Assembly (NCBI GenBank): GCA_963974645.1
Contig: CAXBEA010000043.1
Span: 1 to 33,092 of the forward strand
Length of the DNA: 33,092 nt
Reading direction: 5' to 3'
DNA from: Motiliproteus sp963974645
Lineage (GTDB): Bacteria; Pseudomonadota; Gammaproteobacteria; Pseudomonadales; Balneatricaceae
In this document: positions 1 to 7,846 of the stretch, piece by piece
Layout: every line of letters starts with the position of its first letter
Numbering within the stretch: the first letter of the stretch is position 1
The notes under the pieces: generated by a model
What the model was told of the DNA's origin: nothing
What the model saw: only the letters and a program-made list of their open reading frames with translations
Database searches by the model: none
Position numbers and translations under genes: made by a program

Positions 1-2
1 GG

Positions 3-173
3 TATTATCTCGAAGCCGCTGAAGTGGAACAAAAGTATCCAGATAATTTCAAGATTTTCGATATTTCTATGCTCAGTCATCCTGAAGGGCAAAGGGCTAT
101 ACTGATGTTTTGTGGTTTGGAAGATGAGGAAATGGTGTTGAGAGATAAGGTCCATTTGCATAAAAGCAAATGA
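3..173 (+). CDS. C-terminal fragment, possible sulfotransferase (partial at window edge)
   Basis: The reading frame is open from the window edge (first full codon at base 3) to TGA at 171-173, giving the last 56 residues of a protein that starts outside the window. The segment KIFDISMLSHPEGQRAIL followed by FCGLEDEE and a final HLHKSK resembles the end of sulfotransferase-like proteins, where a strand with the 'bed/ed' loading region is followed by a helix and an F-x-G-hydrophobic turn. That resemblance is by eye only; the PAPS-binding motifs would lie upstream and cannot be seen. The fragment is too short for the six-frame list. A sulfotransferase would fit a polysaccharide-modification locus. 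Being coding is likely; the family call is tentative. Confidence 0.45.
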   Translation, partial: YYLEAAEVEQKYPDNFKIFDISMLSHPEGQRAILMFCGLEDEEMVLRDKVHLHKSK

Positions 174-428
174 ATTTATGACTGATAATACCGTGTATCA
201 AGCGACAGTATTTTTTGATAACTGATACGGGAGTAAAAAGATGTATCTACGTTTAGGAGTTTTTGTAGGTCAGGTAAATATTGTATAAATATGGACAAGT
301 TCTCGTTGGTTTGATAGGTGTTTTTGCCAGTTTCAATTTTTTGCAGTGAAAATTTTACTACTGAGTCAGTATTAACTGATATTTAAAATTAGACAGCTTT
401 TTTGTTGTCGAGATTGGAATCGATATAA
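174..428. other. AT-rich intergenic region before the first complete gene
   Basis: This 255-base gap holds no credible ORF. Near its start is an imperfect inverted repeat (191-200 against 223-230) with a T-rich loop. No convincing sigma-70 pair or GG-N10-GC sigma-54 element is visible. A promoter for the downstream genes probably lies here because the gap separates two genes on the same strand, but I cannot place it. Confidence 0.4.
191..230. repeat. Imperfect inverted repeat downstream of the sulfotransferase-like gene
   Basis: GTATCA at 195-200 pairs with TGATAC at 223-228. CCG (191-193) and CGG (228-230) extend the stem if two bases bulge. The loop contains a run of six T. ACTGATA also occurs as a direct repeat at 181-187 and 221-227. 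It might be a weak terminator or an operator, but there is no T-tract after the second arm. Confidence 0.3.
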
Positions 429-1397
429 ATGTCATCAAAACTATGCCTTGATAATAACGATGTATTTCAAATTTTCTCTGAGTTAGCCCCTGTCGCTAAG
501 AAGAAAAGATCTTTTTTTCATGTTGTAAATCCATTAACGCCAAAATCTACTTCTGACTTATCATACGCTCAGCCAGTAACGCTTAGGAGTATGCAACAAT
601 CCGCATCATTCGCTCAGATTGCTGATAATAATATTGATGTGATTCAGCTTGCTGCAGCGTTTGCAGAAGATATTGCATCTATACCAGATTCATTCGTCAC
701 ACTGCCTTATCTTGATAGGGATGTAACTGATCTGTCTGATTTCGATTTACCTAGGCCTCTGCCAATATTATGGGATATTTTAGAAAGGACGGCAGAATAT
801 ATAAAATCAGCAGAAACCCCAGGTTCTAATTATATTATTTATACCAATATAGATATTGGGACGATGCCACAATTCTATATGCTAGTCGATAAAATAGCAG
901 AATCGGGTATAGATGCATTCTGTATTAATCGTCGTACGGTGTCTAACCAGTTACGAGATTTAGATTCTATCCCGTTGCTATCGTCGGATTATGGGGAAAA
1001 ACACCCTGGGTTTGATTGTATTGTTTTTGACGCTAGACTGTTTGATGAGTTTTGTCCTTTTCAAACATGCCTTGGTGCCATTCATGTAATGCGCCCACTT
1101 CTGATAAACCTGATGGCGTTGGCAGAAAAGTTTCATATTTTTACTGAACTTCACGCAACATACCATATTGGTAACGATGCGGTATGGTGTGATTCCCGTT
1201 TTCACGATTACGAAAAATACAATATGAAGTCAGTTATTGAAGTCTTTGATCATGCTATGAAAAGCTCTAGAGGCAAAGAAAAGTTATTAGAGTATTCAAA
1301 AGAAATTGATTGGATATGGCTTCGTAAAAAGCTGGGTCAGCCGGATTATAGGGCGTTAAGTCGTATTAAAAAAATATTTAATATAAAAAATAATTAA
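429..1397 (+). CDS. Hypothetical protein, possibly GT-A-like glycosyltransferase
   Basis: This is a 322-residue protein that I do not recognise with certainty. No signal peptide or membrane segment is apparent, so it is probably cytoplasmic. The central part has IIYTNIDIGTMPQFY (around residues 137-151), where a hydrophobic strand runs into N-x-D-I, and later GFDCIVFDARLFDEF (around 199-213). Strand-then-acidic patterns like these occur in nucleotide-sugar-binding GT-A folds, but no confirmed DxD motif is present. The ribosome binding site is weak (GGA about ten bases before ATG). The gene sits 20 bases before the flippase gene and after a possible sulfotransferase, so a role in repeat-unit assembly or modification is a reasonable guess, not a demonstrated function. 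Base composition is AT-rich like its neighbours. Confidence 0.6.
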   Translation: MSSKLCLDNNDVFQIFSELAPVAKKKRSFFHVVNPLTPKSTSDLSYAQPVTLRSMQQSASFAQIADNNIDVIQLAAAFAEDIASIPDSFVTLPYLDRDVTDLSDFDLPRPLPILWDILERTAEYIKSAETPGSNYIIYTNIDIGTMPQFYMLVDKIAESGIDAFCINRRTVSNQLRDLDSIPLLSSDYGEKHPGFDCIVFDARLFDEFCPFQTCLGAIHVMRPLLINLMALAEKFHIFTELHATYHIGNDAVWCDSRFHDYEKYNMKSVIEVFDHAMKSSRGKEKLLEYSKEIDWIWLRKKLGQPDYRALSRIKKIFNIKNN

Positions 1398-1417
1398 ATT
1401 TAATTATTCTAAAAGGT

Positions 1418-2935
1418 TTGTTCAATATCATTAAATATAAGGCGAATCAATCTAATGCGACTAAGGATGTAGCAGAAGCAACATCTCGGGGCGCCATCTA
1501 TCTAACCGTAGGGAACTGGTTGCTTCGAATGCTGGGTCTTATCTCTGTGCTTATTGTTGCGCGCATACTGACACCTGAAGATTTTGGCGTTGCAGCGATG
1601 GCCGTATCAGTCATTGCACTAACAGAGTCTTTTGTCTGGCTAGGGCTATTCGCAACGCTAATCCAGCACCAAAATCCTACACGAAAACACTACGATACGG
1701 TATGGACATTAAATCTTTTACTTCATTTGTTTATCACCATAGCCGTTTTTTTACTCGCTCCATTTGCAGCTGATTACTACAATGAGCCAAGAATACAGGG
1801 TACATTGCAGGTTCTTGCTCTAGCCCCTTTACTGCGTGGTTTGGCAAATGTAGGTGTTGTTAACTTTAGACGTGACATGCGTTTCGATTGGGAAGTTGGT
1901 TACAGGTTAAGTGTGCGTATCTTCTCTTTTATAGTAGGGATTACAGCAGCGATAATACTCCGGGATTACCGAGCATTAATAATAGGTATGCTTTTCCAGT
2001 CTATTGGAATGCTTATCATGAGCTACATCCTCCACCCTTATAGACCTAAGTTTTGTTTAGAGTTATGGAGAGAATTTATACACTTTTCTATCTGGTCCTC
2101 AATAAACGGTTTTGCAACAGCACTAGCGACGCAGTCAAGTAGAATCGCAGTGGGCAGGTATGGTGGGACTTCGAATAGTGGTTTCTATTCAGTTGCAGAG
2201 GATATAGTAAGAATATTTACCGTAGAATTTTCTAGTTCGATGTCTACGTCTCTCCTGTCAGGAGCCTCTTTAATAAAAAATGACGTATCTAGAATGAATT
2301 TGGCCAAAATAAAGTCTGCGAGTGCTGTATCAATAGTAGTTGCACCCTTGGGTTTTGGATTGGCTGCGACAGCACAGGATACGATATTTGTGCTGCTTGG
2401 AGAACAATGGGTTTCGTCAGGTGCTATATTGGAAGTTCTGGCCATTGCTTGGATGTTTAAATCTATATCGATGTTCGCATCGCCTTTCCTTTTTGCTGAA
2501 GGAAGGGTGAAAGCAATGGCATTACTAAGCGTGACGCATGCTGCCCTATTTATTTTTTCACTTTATTTGTACGTTGATTCTTTAAGCAGTATTGCTGTGG
2601 CCTATCTTTTTTTATGGACAACAGTTCTTCTTCTGATACTTACTTTTATAACGGTTGTTAAAATGCAAGCTTCTTTGCTTGTGATGTTGATCTATTCTTC
2701 GTGTCGACCTTTGTTAGTAGCCTCTTGCATGTATTTAGTCGTTAAATTTTTACATGGAAGTGTTTTTATTGATCCAATGCCTTCATTGGTTTTTGATGTG
2801 ACGATTGGAGCTTCAATATATACACTTCTGTTACTATTTTTTTGGAATGTTACAGGAAGATCAGTTGGGGCTGAAAGAGCAATTTTAGATCAACTTAAAA
2901 AAGGCTTTCGACTTATTAGCTATAAAAACAAATAG
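1418..2935 (+). CDS. Wzx-type oligosaccharide flippase (polysaccharide transporter family)
   Basis: This 505-residue polytopic membrane protein should flip lipid-linked repeat units across the inner membrane. The N-terminal SRGAIYLTVGNWLLRMLG followed by VARILTPEDFGVAAMA is the characteristic start of the polysaccharide-transport/WzxC-like branch of the MOP exporter superfamily. The length and the roughly twelve to fourteen hydrophobic segments fit. The start is a TTG only 20 bases after the preceding stop. An AAAAGG purine run sits almost against it, so initiation here looks inefficient, but the next in-frame starts (TTG, then ATG, about 36-41 codons in) would delete the conserved N-terminus. 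Translational coupling to the upstream gene is plausible. It is the only flippase in the window and could serve the whole region or only the AT-rich block. Confidence 0.88.
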   Translation: MFNIIKYKANQSNATKDVAEATSRGAIYLTVGNWLLRMLGLISVLIVARILTPEDFGVAAMAVSVIALTESFVWLGLFATLIQHQNPTRKHYDTVWTLNLLLHLFITIAVFLLAPFAADYYNEPRIQGTLQVLALAPLLRGLANVGVVNFRRDMRFDWEVGYRLSVRIFSFIVGITAAIILRDYRALIIGMLFQSIGMLIMSYILHPYRPKFCLELWREFIHFSIWSSINGFATALATQSSRIAVGRYGGTSNSGFYSVAEDIVRIFTVEFSSSMSTSLLSGASLIKNDVSRMNLAKIKSASAVSIVVAPLGFGLAATAQDTIFVLLGEQWVSSGAILEVLAIAWMFKSISMFASPFLFAEGRVKAMALLSVTHAALFIFSLYLYVDSLSSIAVAYLFLWTTVLLLILTFITVVKMQASLLVMLIYSSCRPLLVASCMYLVVKFLHGSVFIDPMPSLVFDVTIGASIYTLLLLFFWNVTGRSVGAERAILDQLKKGFRLISYKNK

Positions 2936-3096
2936 AACCCCTTTCTGTAACGTTGAGGAAAGCTTATTTGTCATATAGGTTAGTTTTTGGAGGCGCGTGT
3001 GCACTATCGCAGCGGAGCATCGGGTGTAACAATGACTATACTAGGCATCTACACCCAGTTGTCTGGCCGAATCAGCGCATCCGGATTTTTTAACCA
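2936..3096 (+). other. Intergenic leader of the CapA-type gene
   Basis: This 161-base gap holds no ORF. It carries a 7-bp perfect inverted repeat (listed separately) and a GG-N10-GC element at 2989-3002. That element matches sigma-54 promoters too poorly to call. From about 2990 on, its composition is more GC-rich than the flippase gene before it. Confidence 0.35.
3022..3056. repeat. 7-bp inverted repeat upstream of the CapA-type gene
   Basis: GGGTGTA at 3022-3028 is perfectly complementary to TACACCC at 3050-3056, with 21 bases between them. It ends 40 bases before the start codon and has no T-tract, so an operator or 5' leader hairpin is more likely than a terminator. Confidence 0.35.
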
Positions 3097-4518
3097 ATGA
3101 CACGAATGGTTTCTACTTCTACTTCTACTTGCATATGTCTGGCTGTGCTATTGCTAACCGCTTTCTCGGCCCAGTCTCTCAATGCAGCATCAGTTACCCT
3201 CATTGCAGGGGGGGATGTTCATTGGTCGGACCGGAGTCTGCGAGGCCAAAATGAGTCTGTCGTCATCACTAATCCGAGTGGGGTGCAGGTGCCTGTGCCT
3301 TGGGGTAAGGGTTGGGTGGGACTGCCCTGGGATAAAGGCTGGCAAATTGGTTCGGTTTATCTAGAGGGCACATCCGACCTTGATGACAGTGATAAGCGTT
3401 ATCCTGAGGTTCGTCGTTGGAGAAAAGTGCAGGGCATATTAAGTGAGGGCTACGGGCTCGATATAGTCGATGAGGATGCCTGGCTGCGTTATCCATTCGA
3501 AAAACTCAGCGAGGTAATCAAGGGAGCAGATATAGCGTTTGCAAATCTGGAGACGCCGCTTTCTGATAGAGGGCGACGCGTGGGGTACAAATTTAGAGGG
3601 CCACCCCGGTTTGCAGAAGCGCTTGCAGATGCTGGTTTCGACGTCGTTTCAACTGCAAATAATCATGCAATGGATGCGGGGGAGCGTGGGTTGCTCGATA
3701 CCCTCGAACATTTGGACCGGGCTGATGTGTCCCGAGTGGGTTCTGGGCATAATCTTGCCGAAGCCAGGCGGCCAGCAGTGGTTACTCGAAATGGAATCAA
3801 GGTCGCATTTCTTGCTTATACTCAGACTGAGAATTCAGGTCAGGCGAGTTTTGCTTTATCTAACCGCTCTGGCGTTGCACCACTCGACTTAGGCATTGTG
3901 CGCCAAGATATTCAGTCGGTTCGTGATGAGGTAGATATCGTTGCGGTGTCCCTGCACTGGGGTATCGAAAACGTTCACCAAGTCCACCCTGCGGCCAGGC
4001 AATTGGCTCGTGATGTGATCGATGCGGGTGCCGATATCATTCTCGGCCATCATCCCCACGTCCCGAGGGGCATCGAGGTTTATCGACAAAAGGTAATTGC
4101 CTATTCATTTGGAAATATGGTTTTTGGTCATAACATGGGCGCACCCTGGGGCGATAATATTCTAGCCAGGTTTATTTTAAGCCCCGGAAGGGTCGAGAGG
4201 GTGGAGGTACTCCCGATCTCAGGCCAGGGGCAGGCGCTAAGTCAGCCTGCCGTGCTCCAAGGGGAGCCCGCTGCGAGAGTTTTAGAAGGTTTTGTGAAGA
4301 GCTCGGCTCAGCTTAACACGACTGTAACGGTAGAGGGTGAGATTGCGGTTATCGTGCCTGCCACTGCGGAAATAGTGCCGGGCGCCGAAGTCCCGCTGAG
4401 TATTCCTATGCCGAAAATGGGGCGGTATCTGATATTTACCTTGGCAGTCGCTGTGTCTCTAGTTATCTTTTTAGGCTGGAGGCTAATTAGACGTCATCAG
4501 CATGCGGTAATAACTTAA
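3097..4518 (+). CDS. CapA-family metallophosphatase-like protein, secreted and membrane-anchored
   Basis: This 473-residue protein belongs to the PGA_cap/CapA family, a calcineurin-like phosphoesterase fold found in poly-gamma-glutamate and other capsule loci. Motifs in order are AGGDVHWSD (around residue 37), ANLETPLSD (around 148), TANNHAMD (around 186), SLHWGIE (around 285) and LGHHPHVPRG (around 315), followed by YSFGNMVFGH. An N-terminal hydrophobic segment ending SAQSLNA looks like a signal peptide, and residues around 443-463 form a membrane helix followed by basic residues. The bulk is therefore periplasmic, held by a C-terminal anchor. The codons just after the start contain a three-fold six-base repeat. 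No strong Shine-Dalgarno precedes ATG 3097; ATG 3106 is an alternative. The gene is visibly GC-richer than the genes on either side, suggesting separate origin. No PgsB/PgsC ligase genes are present, so a poly-glutamate product is unsupported. Confidence 0.87.
   Translation: MTRMVSTSTSTCICLAVLLLTAFSAQSLNAASVTLIAGGDVHWSDRSLRGQNESVVITNPSGVQVPVPWGKGWVGLPWDKGWQIGSVYLEGTSDLDDSDKRYPEVRRWRKVQGILSEGYGLDIVDEDAWLRYPFEKLSEVIKGADIAFANLETPLSDRGRRVGYKFRGPPRFAEALADAGFDVVSTANNHAMDAGERGLLDTLEHLDRADVSRVGSGHNLAEARRPAVVTRNGIKVAFLAYTQTENSGQASFALSNRSGVAPLDLGIVRQDIQSVRDEVDIVAVSLHWGIENVHQVHPAARQLARDVIDAGADIILGHHPHVPRGIEVYRQKVIAYSFGNMVFGHNMGAPWGDNILARFILSPGRVERVEVLPISGQGQALSQPAVLQGEPAARVLEGFVKSSAQLNTTVTVEGEIAVIVPATAEIVPGAEVPLSIPMPKMGRYLIFTLAVAVSLVIFLGWRLIRRHQHAVIT
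3111..3128 (+). repeat. Three-copy TTCTAC tandem repeat inside the CapA signal peptide
   Basis: TTCTAC occurs three times in tandem and encodes alternating Ser-Thr just before the hydrophobic core of the signal peptide. The unit is six bases long, so copy-number change would alter length without shifting frame. Confidence 0.6.
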
Positions 4519-4602
4519 ATATTTTTAATGATGAAACCTAAGTAGAGTGCTACATTCTTTTTGGTGCGACAATTCATCTACTAACGTTTTATAAGGATGT
4601 TT

Positions 4603-5745
4603 ATGAGTATTGTTAGACGAATTAAGAATAAGCTTGGAGTTATTGATTCCGCTATACGGGTTCGCTCTGAATATAGGAAGAGTTTTATTGCGCAGGTTTT
4701 TGAAATGATCGCGCTTCGGTTTTATAAAAATAAGGTTGGAGTCGACGAATATTTCGAATTTATGGTCTATGACGATAAGTATACTAATGATATGAAACGT
4801 TCTTTTGTCGGTTGGAGAAAAGAGACGAGTTATGGTGAGATACTGAATCACAAGACGTGGAATGTTGTAACAAACGACAAATTAACCGCATATGCTATAT
4901 TCAGCGGACTAAATTTACCCTATCCAAAGATTTCGGTCCTCTACCATCCCTACAAGCGAGAATTTCCAGGAGCAGTCTGTCTCTCTGAACCGGCCGAGTT
5001 GGCAGCGTATCTGCGCAACGGAATCTCCTTCCCTTTTTTCTCGAAACCAGTACATGGCGCGTCGGGACGAAACTCTGTTGCCTGTATAGCATACGAGGAG
5101 AGTTCAGATTCACTCGTTTTGGGTAATGGTAATAAGATCGATGTTGAGGAGTATGTAGCGGCTTGTCACCCTCGGCGTGGTGTCTACCCTTGGGAAGCAG
5201 GCTTCATCTTTCAGGAACTTGTTAAGCCCTCTTCTGATATTGCGGATTTATTAGGAAATGTTGTTCCAGGGATGCGTTTAATCGTTTTAAATCCTGATGG
5301 TGATCCTAAAATTCACCGGGCAATTCTGAAGATTCCGACGGGTGATAGTATGACGGATAATTTTGGTAAGGTGGGGGAGACCGGAACTATTATTGCCGAA
5401 TTGGACCCAGAAACAGGAACCATTGTTCGAGCGCAGCACGGAATTGCGCCTAACATACGCCCGCTGGATGCTCACCCAGAAACGGGCACCAGGTTGGTGG
5501 GGTTTCAAATACCTAATTGGGACCAATATCTTAAAGTTTTGTTCTATGCAACAAAGGCTTTCCCTGGTGTCCGGCTGCAACATTGGGATATTGCAGTCAG
5601 TGATTCCGGGCCGGTGATTTTTGAGATGAATACGTTTGGCGGTTTTGGCTTACCGCAAATAGCAACTAGGAAAGGTTTTTGTGATCATTCATTCAAGGCG
5701 TTTTTATCAAAGTTGGGAGAGAAATACCCTGCGTATAAAAAATAA
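4603..5745 (+). CDS. Sugar-transfer-associated ATP-grasp protein
   Basis: This protein of about 380 residues matches the 'sugar-transfer associated ATP-grasp' family found in exopolysaccharide loci. ATP-grasp enzymes activate a carboxylate as an acyl phosphate and join it to an amine or thiol; the substrate of this family is not established. Visible landmarks are FFSKPVHGASGRNS (around 150-163, nucleotide-binding strand and glycine loop), FIFQELVKPS (around 208), DNFGKVGETG (around 255) and the C-terminal LQHWDIAVSDSGPVIFEMN, whose D and E/N would bind magnesium. No signal peptide is seen, so it should be cytoplasmic. The start chosen is ATG 4603, because AAGGA at 4593-4597 lies five bases before it; ATG 4597 overlaps that site. 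It follows the CapA gene by 84 bases and may work with it or with the acyltransferase downstream. Confidence 0.85.
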   Translation: MSIVRRIKNKLGVIDSAIRVRSEYRKSFIAQVFEMIALRFYKNKVGVDEYFEFMVYDDKYTNDMKRSFVGWRKETSYGEILNHKTWNVVTNDKLTAYAIFSGLNLPYPKISVLYHPYKREFPGAVCLSEPAELAAYLRNGISFPFFSKPVHGASGRNSVACIAYEESSDSLVLGNGNKIDVEEYVAACHPRRGVYPWEAGFIFQELVKPSSDIADLLGNVVPGMRLIVLNPDGDPKIHRAILKIPTGDSMTDNFGKVGETGTIIAELDPETGTIVRAQHGIAPNIRPLDAHPETGTRLVGFQIPNWDQYLKVLFYATKAFPGVRLQHWDIAVSDSGPVIFEMNTFGGFGLPQIATRKGFCDHSFKAFLSKLGEKYPAYKK

Positions 5746-5861
5746 CCAAGGTGGGGTTGATACATTATCCATAAAATACTACTGCCTAAGCAATTATTAA
5801 ATTTGTTATCGGATACGTTAAAATAAGTATGCTAGGTAAGTTTACTATGGAGAAACATCGC

Positions 5862-6587
5862 ATGGCTTATAATCTATTTTATAGAAATATGTATGTTATC
5901 GTTTTTTCATTTATTGTCCTTCTCGGCTTCTTGGCAAATAATGCTAATGCCTACGGTAGAATCCCTTTGACTGTTCAGGAATATCGCACCTGGCCGATCT
6001 ACTGTTTGGCCACTGAAAAAAATGATGACCGAGAAGCACAAGATCGATATTTAACCCGTCATCAAAAGGTTGTGGCTGCGCAGACTGGTATCTGGCATTA
6101 CTGTTTAGCACTAATATATGTCCAGCGTTCTGAGCGAGGTGAAGATATACTGGATGAGAGGGCAATAACTGACCTGTTTTATTCGTATGATAAAATACCC
6201 AAGTCAGAACCCTGGGCACGAGATATGGAGGTGACGATTGCTAGGGCCTTTCGAATAAAGGGAGATTACGAAAAAGCTGAACATTATCTGGAAATCGCTC
6301 GAGCCAAAAGTCCAGATATGGCGATCGTCTACTCGGTCTTATCTTCACTGCATTTTGATAGGCTCGATTATCATCAAGCGGTCAAAGTGCTTGAGGCAGG
6401 CAATGAAGCCACTGAAGGGAAATCGGCTGAAATTAACTATTTCTTGGGTCTTGCCTACCTCGCCATCGGCAATATCGATAAAGCTAAAAAACAGGAAGAT
6501 ATTGCTTCATCGTTAGGCTATCCGTTAAAAGGCCTGGCGAAAAAAATAGCCGAGTACGAACTACAAAATCCATCAGGTAGAAACTAA
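5862..6587 (+). CDS. Secreted TPR-repeat protein
   Basis: This protein of about 241 residues has an N-terminal hydrophobic segment ending ANNANA, a good signal peptidase I site, so it should be periplasmic. The C-terminal half contains about three tetratricopeptide repeats: an AFRIKGDYEKAEHYLEIA unit, a SSLHFDRLDYHQAVKVLE unit and a LAYLAIGNIDKAKKQ unit. Such proteins scaffold polysaccharide assembly or export complexes. The N-terminal half (YRTWPIYCLATEK, then WHYCLALIY) is not recognised and has two conserved-looking cysteines that could form a disulfide. ATG 5862 is preferred because GGAGA at 5849-5853 sits eight bases before it and it gives a normal signal peptide; in-frame ATGs at 5829 and 5847 would add a charged extension. 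The stop TAA abuts the ATG of the next gene, so the two are probably co-translated. Confidence 0.72.
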   Translation: MAYNLFYRNMYVIVFSFIVLLGFLANNANAYGRIPLTVQEYRTWPIYCLATEKNDDREAQDRYLTRHQKVVAAQTGIWHYCLALIYVQRSERGEDILDERAITDLFYSYDKIPKSEPWARDMEVTIARAFRIKGDYEKAEHYLEIARAKSPDMAIVYSVLSSLHFDRLDYHQAVKVLEAGNEATEGKSAEINYFLGLAYLAIGNIDKAKKQEDIASSLGYPLKGLAKKIAEYELQNPSGRN

Positions 6588-7730
6588 ATGTTGTTGGATT
6601 GGCTGCGTCAATCTTTTGAAATTTCACATACCTCGCATCAGTCGATAAAGTCGATGGAAGGGATACGAGGTTTCGCTGTTTTCTTGGTATTTCTCGTTCA
6701 TTTTACAACGTTAGTTTACCCCTGGCTTGCTCATGGGACTTTGACCTATACCATTTCTGAGTCTGTTCGTAGCGTAGGTAATATTGGTGTAGACCTCTTC
6801 TTTGTACTGAGTGGTTTCCTGATATACGGTATGATCATGCGTAAGGAAACCCCGTTTTTAATATATTTACAAAGGCGCTTACAGAGAATTTATCCGACAT
6901 TCATTGTTGTTTTTGTTATTTATTTATTGCTTTCTTTTGCTTTTCCTCATCAATCTAAGATACCTGGTGATATGTGGAGTGGTTTTATATATATAGTTGA
7001 AAATTTCTTGTTGCTACCTGGGTTGTTTAATATAGAACCGATTATTACTGTTGCCTGGTCTCTTAGTTATGAGTTTCTTTACTACTTGATCATGCCGATG
7101 GTCGTTTTCTTCTTACGGCTAAAGGAGTGGAAACCCTTATATAGAGTTGTATTATTTGTCATGCTCACCGTGGTGATGTTTTGGTTTTTTTCCCAATATG
7201 GCGGCCCGCTCAGGCTGACTATTTTTATAGCCGGTATTCTTCTTTTTGAGGCGATGCAAAGAAAAAATAAATTGAAACTACCCCCTGTAGGTTTAGTAGC
7301 GTTGATGTTAGCTATTTTTTCAGTGGTCGGATTGAAAGCGTTGGGGCTGGTGGGGTGGTGGAATACCGTATTGATTTATATTTTATTTTTTATTTTTTGT
7401 TTTGAATGCTTTAGCTCTTCTGGGCTAACACGCTGGCTGTTTTCTGGCACATATCTACGCTGGTTGGGAAATATGAGTTATTCCTATTATCTTATCCATG
7501 GCCTGAGTTTAAAATTTATTTTCTTAGTCGTTGCTTTTATCTACCCGCCAGCTGGTAGTGACGTGGTAGTATTTTGGGTTATGTTGCCGATTGCTTTTTT
7601 ATGGACGCTCATACCTTCAACTGTATTGTTTCTAATGGTTGAGAAACCCTATTCATTGCGGAATAAGCCGCTGGTCCCCAAACATGTGGTAGATAGGCTT
7701 CGCTCTCGGCTTAAATTTAGCCCTGATTGA
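6588..7730 (+). CDS. Acyltransferase-3 family membrane O-acyltransferase
   Basis: This 380-residue integral membrane protein belongs to the acyltransferase-3 (OafA/NodX-like) family, which transfers acetyl or other acyl groups onto extracytoplasmic sugars. Diagnostic features are SMEGIRGFAVFLVFLVHF near the N-terminus (R and H of the R-G-x10-H motif), IGVDLFFVLSGFLIYG (around residues 65-80), YLQRRLQRIYPTF (around 90-102) and the AWSLSYEFLYYL motif (around 155). About ten hydrophobic helices follow. The ATG directly follows the stop of the TPR gene with no spacer, indicating translational coupling. It closes the AT-rich plus-strand block and is convergent with the O-antigen ligase gene. It would decorate the product of that block, but the acyl donor and target cannot be read from sequence. 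Confidence 0.9.
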   Translation: MLLDWLRQSFEISHTSHQSIKSMEGIRGFAVFLVFLVHFTTLVYPWLAHGTLTYTISESVRSVGNIGVDLFFVLSGFLIYGMIMRKETPFLIYLQRRLQRIYPTFIVVFVIYLLLSFAFPHQSKIPGDMWSGFIYIVENFLLLPGLFNIEPIITVAWSLSYEFLYYLIMPMVVFFLRLKEWKPLYRVVLFVMLTVVMFWFFSQYGGPLRLTIFIAGILLFEAMQRKNKLKLPPVGLVALMLAIFSVVGLKALGLVGWWNTVLIYILFFIFCFECFSSSGLTRWLFSGTYLRWLGNMSYSYYLIHGLSLKFIFLVVAFIYPPAGSDVVVFWVMLPIAFLWTLIPSTVLFLMVEKPYSLRNKPLVPKHVVDRLRSRLKFSPD

Positions 7731-7781
7731 GCTTGTTGATGCTAAAAATACTACGAATAAGTCACAAAATTATTCTGGTTC

Positions 7782-7796
7782 CTTAAATGATTTAAG
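7782..7796. terminator. AT-rich hairpin between convergent genes, weak terminator candidate
   Basis: CTTAAA (7782-7787) and TTTAAG (7791-7796) form a perfect six-base stem with a TGA loop in the 116-base gap between two convergent genes. The stem is AT-rich and followed by only a short T-run, so it would be a weak intrinsic terminator at best. The location suits a bidirectional terminator. Confidence 0.3.
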
Positions 7797-7846
7797 TTTG
7801 AGCGCAGTCAGTAACTAATCCCCGTATCCCTTAATAATGACGGCGC

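Noticed and set aside
2988..3003. GG-N10-GC element upstream of the CapA gene as a sigma-54 promoter
   Set aside because: Spacing is correct, but the bases after GG (AGG instead of CAC) and before GC (GT instead of TT) do not match, and the only palindrome nearby lies downstream of it.
3097..4518. Poly-gamma-glutamate capsule synthesis operon
   Set aside because: Only the CapA-type protein is present; no PgsB/CapB ligase or PgsC/CapC membrane protein is found on either side.
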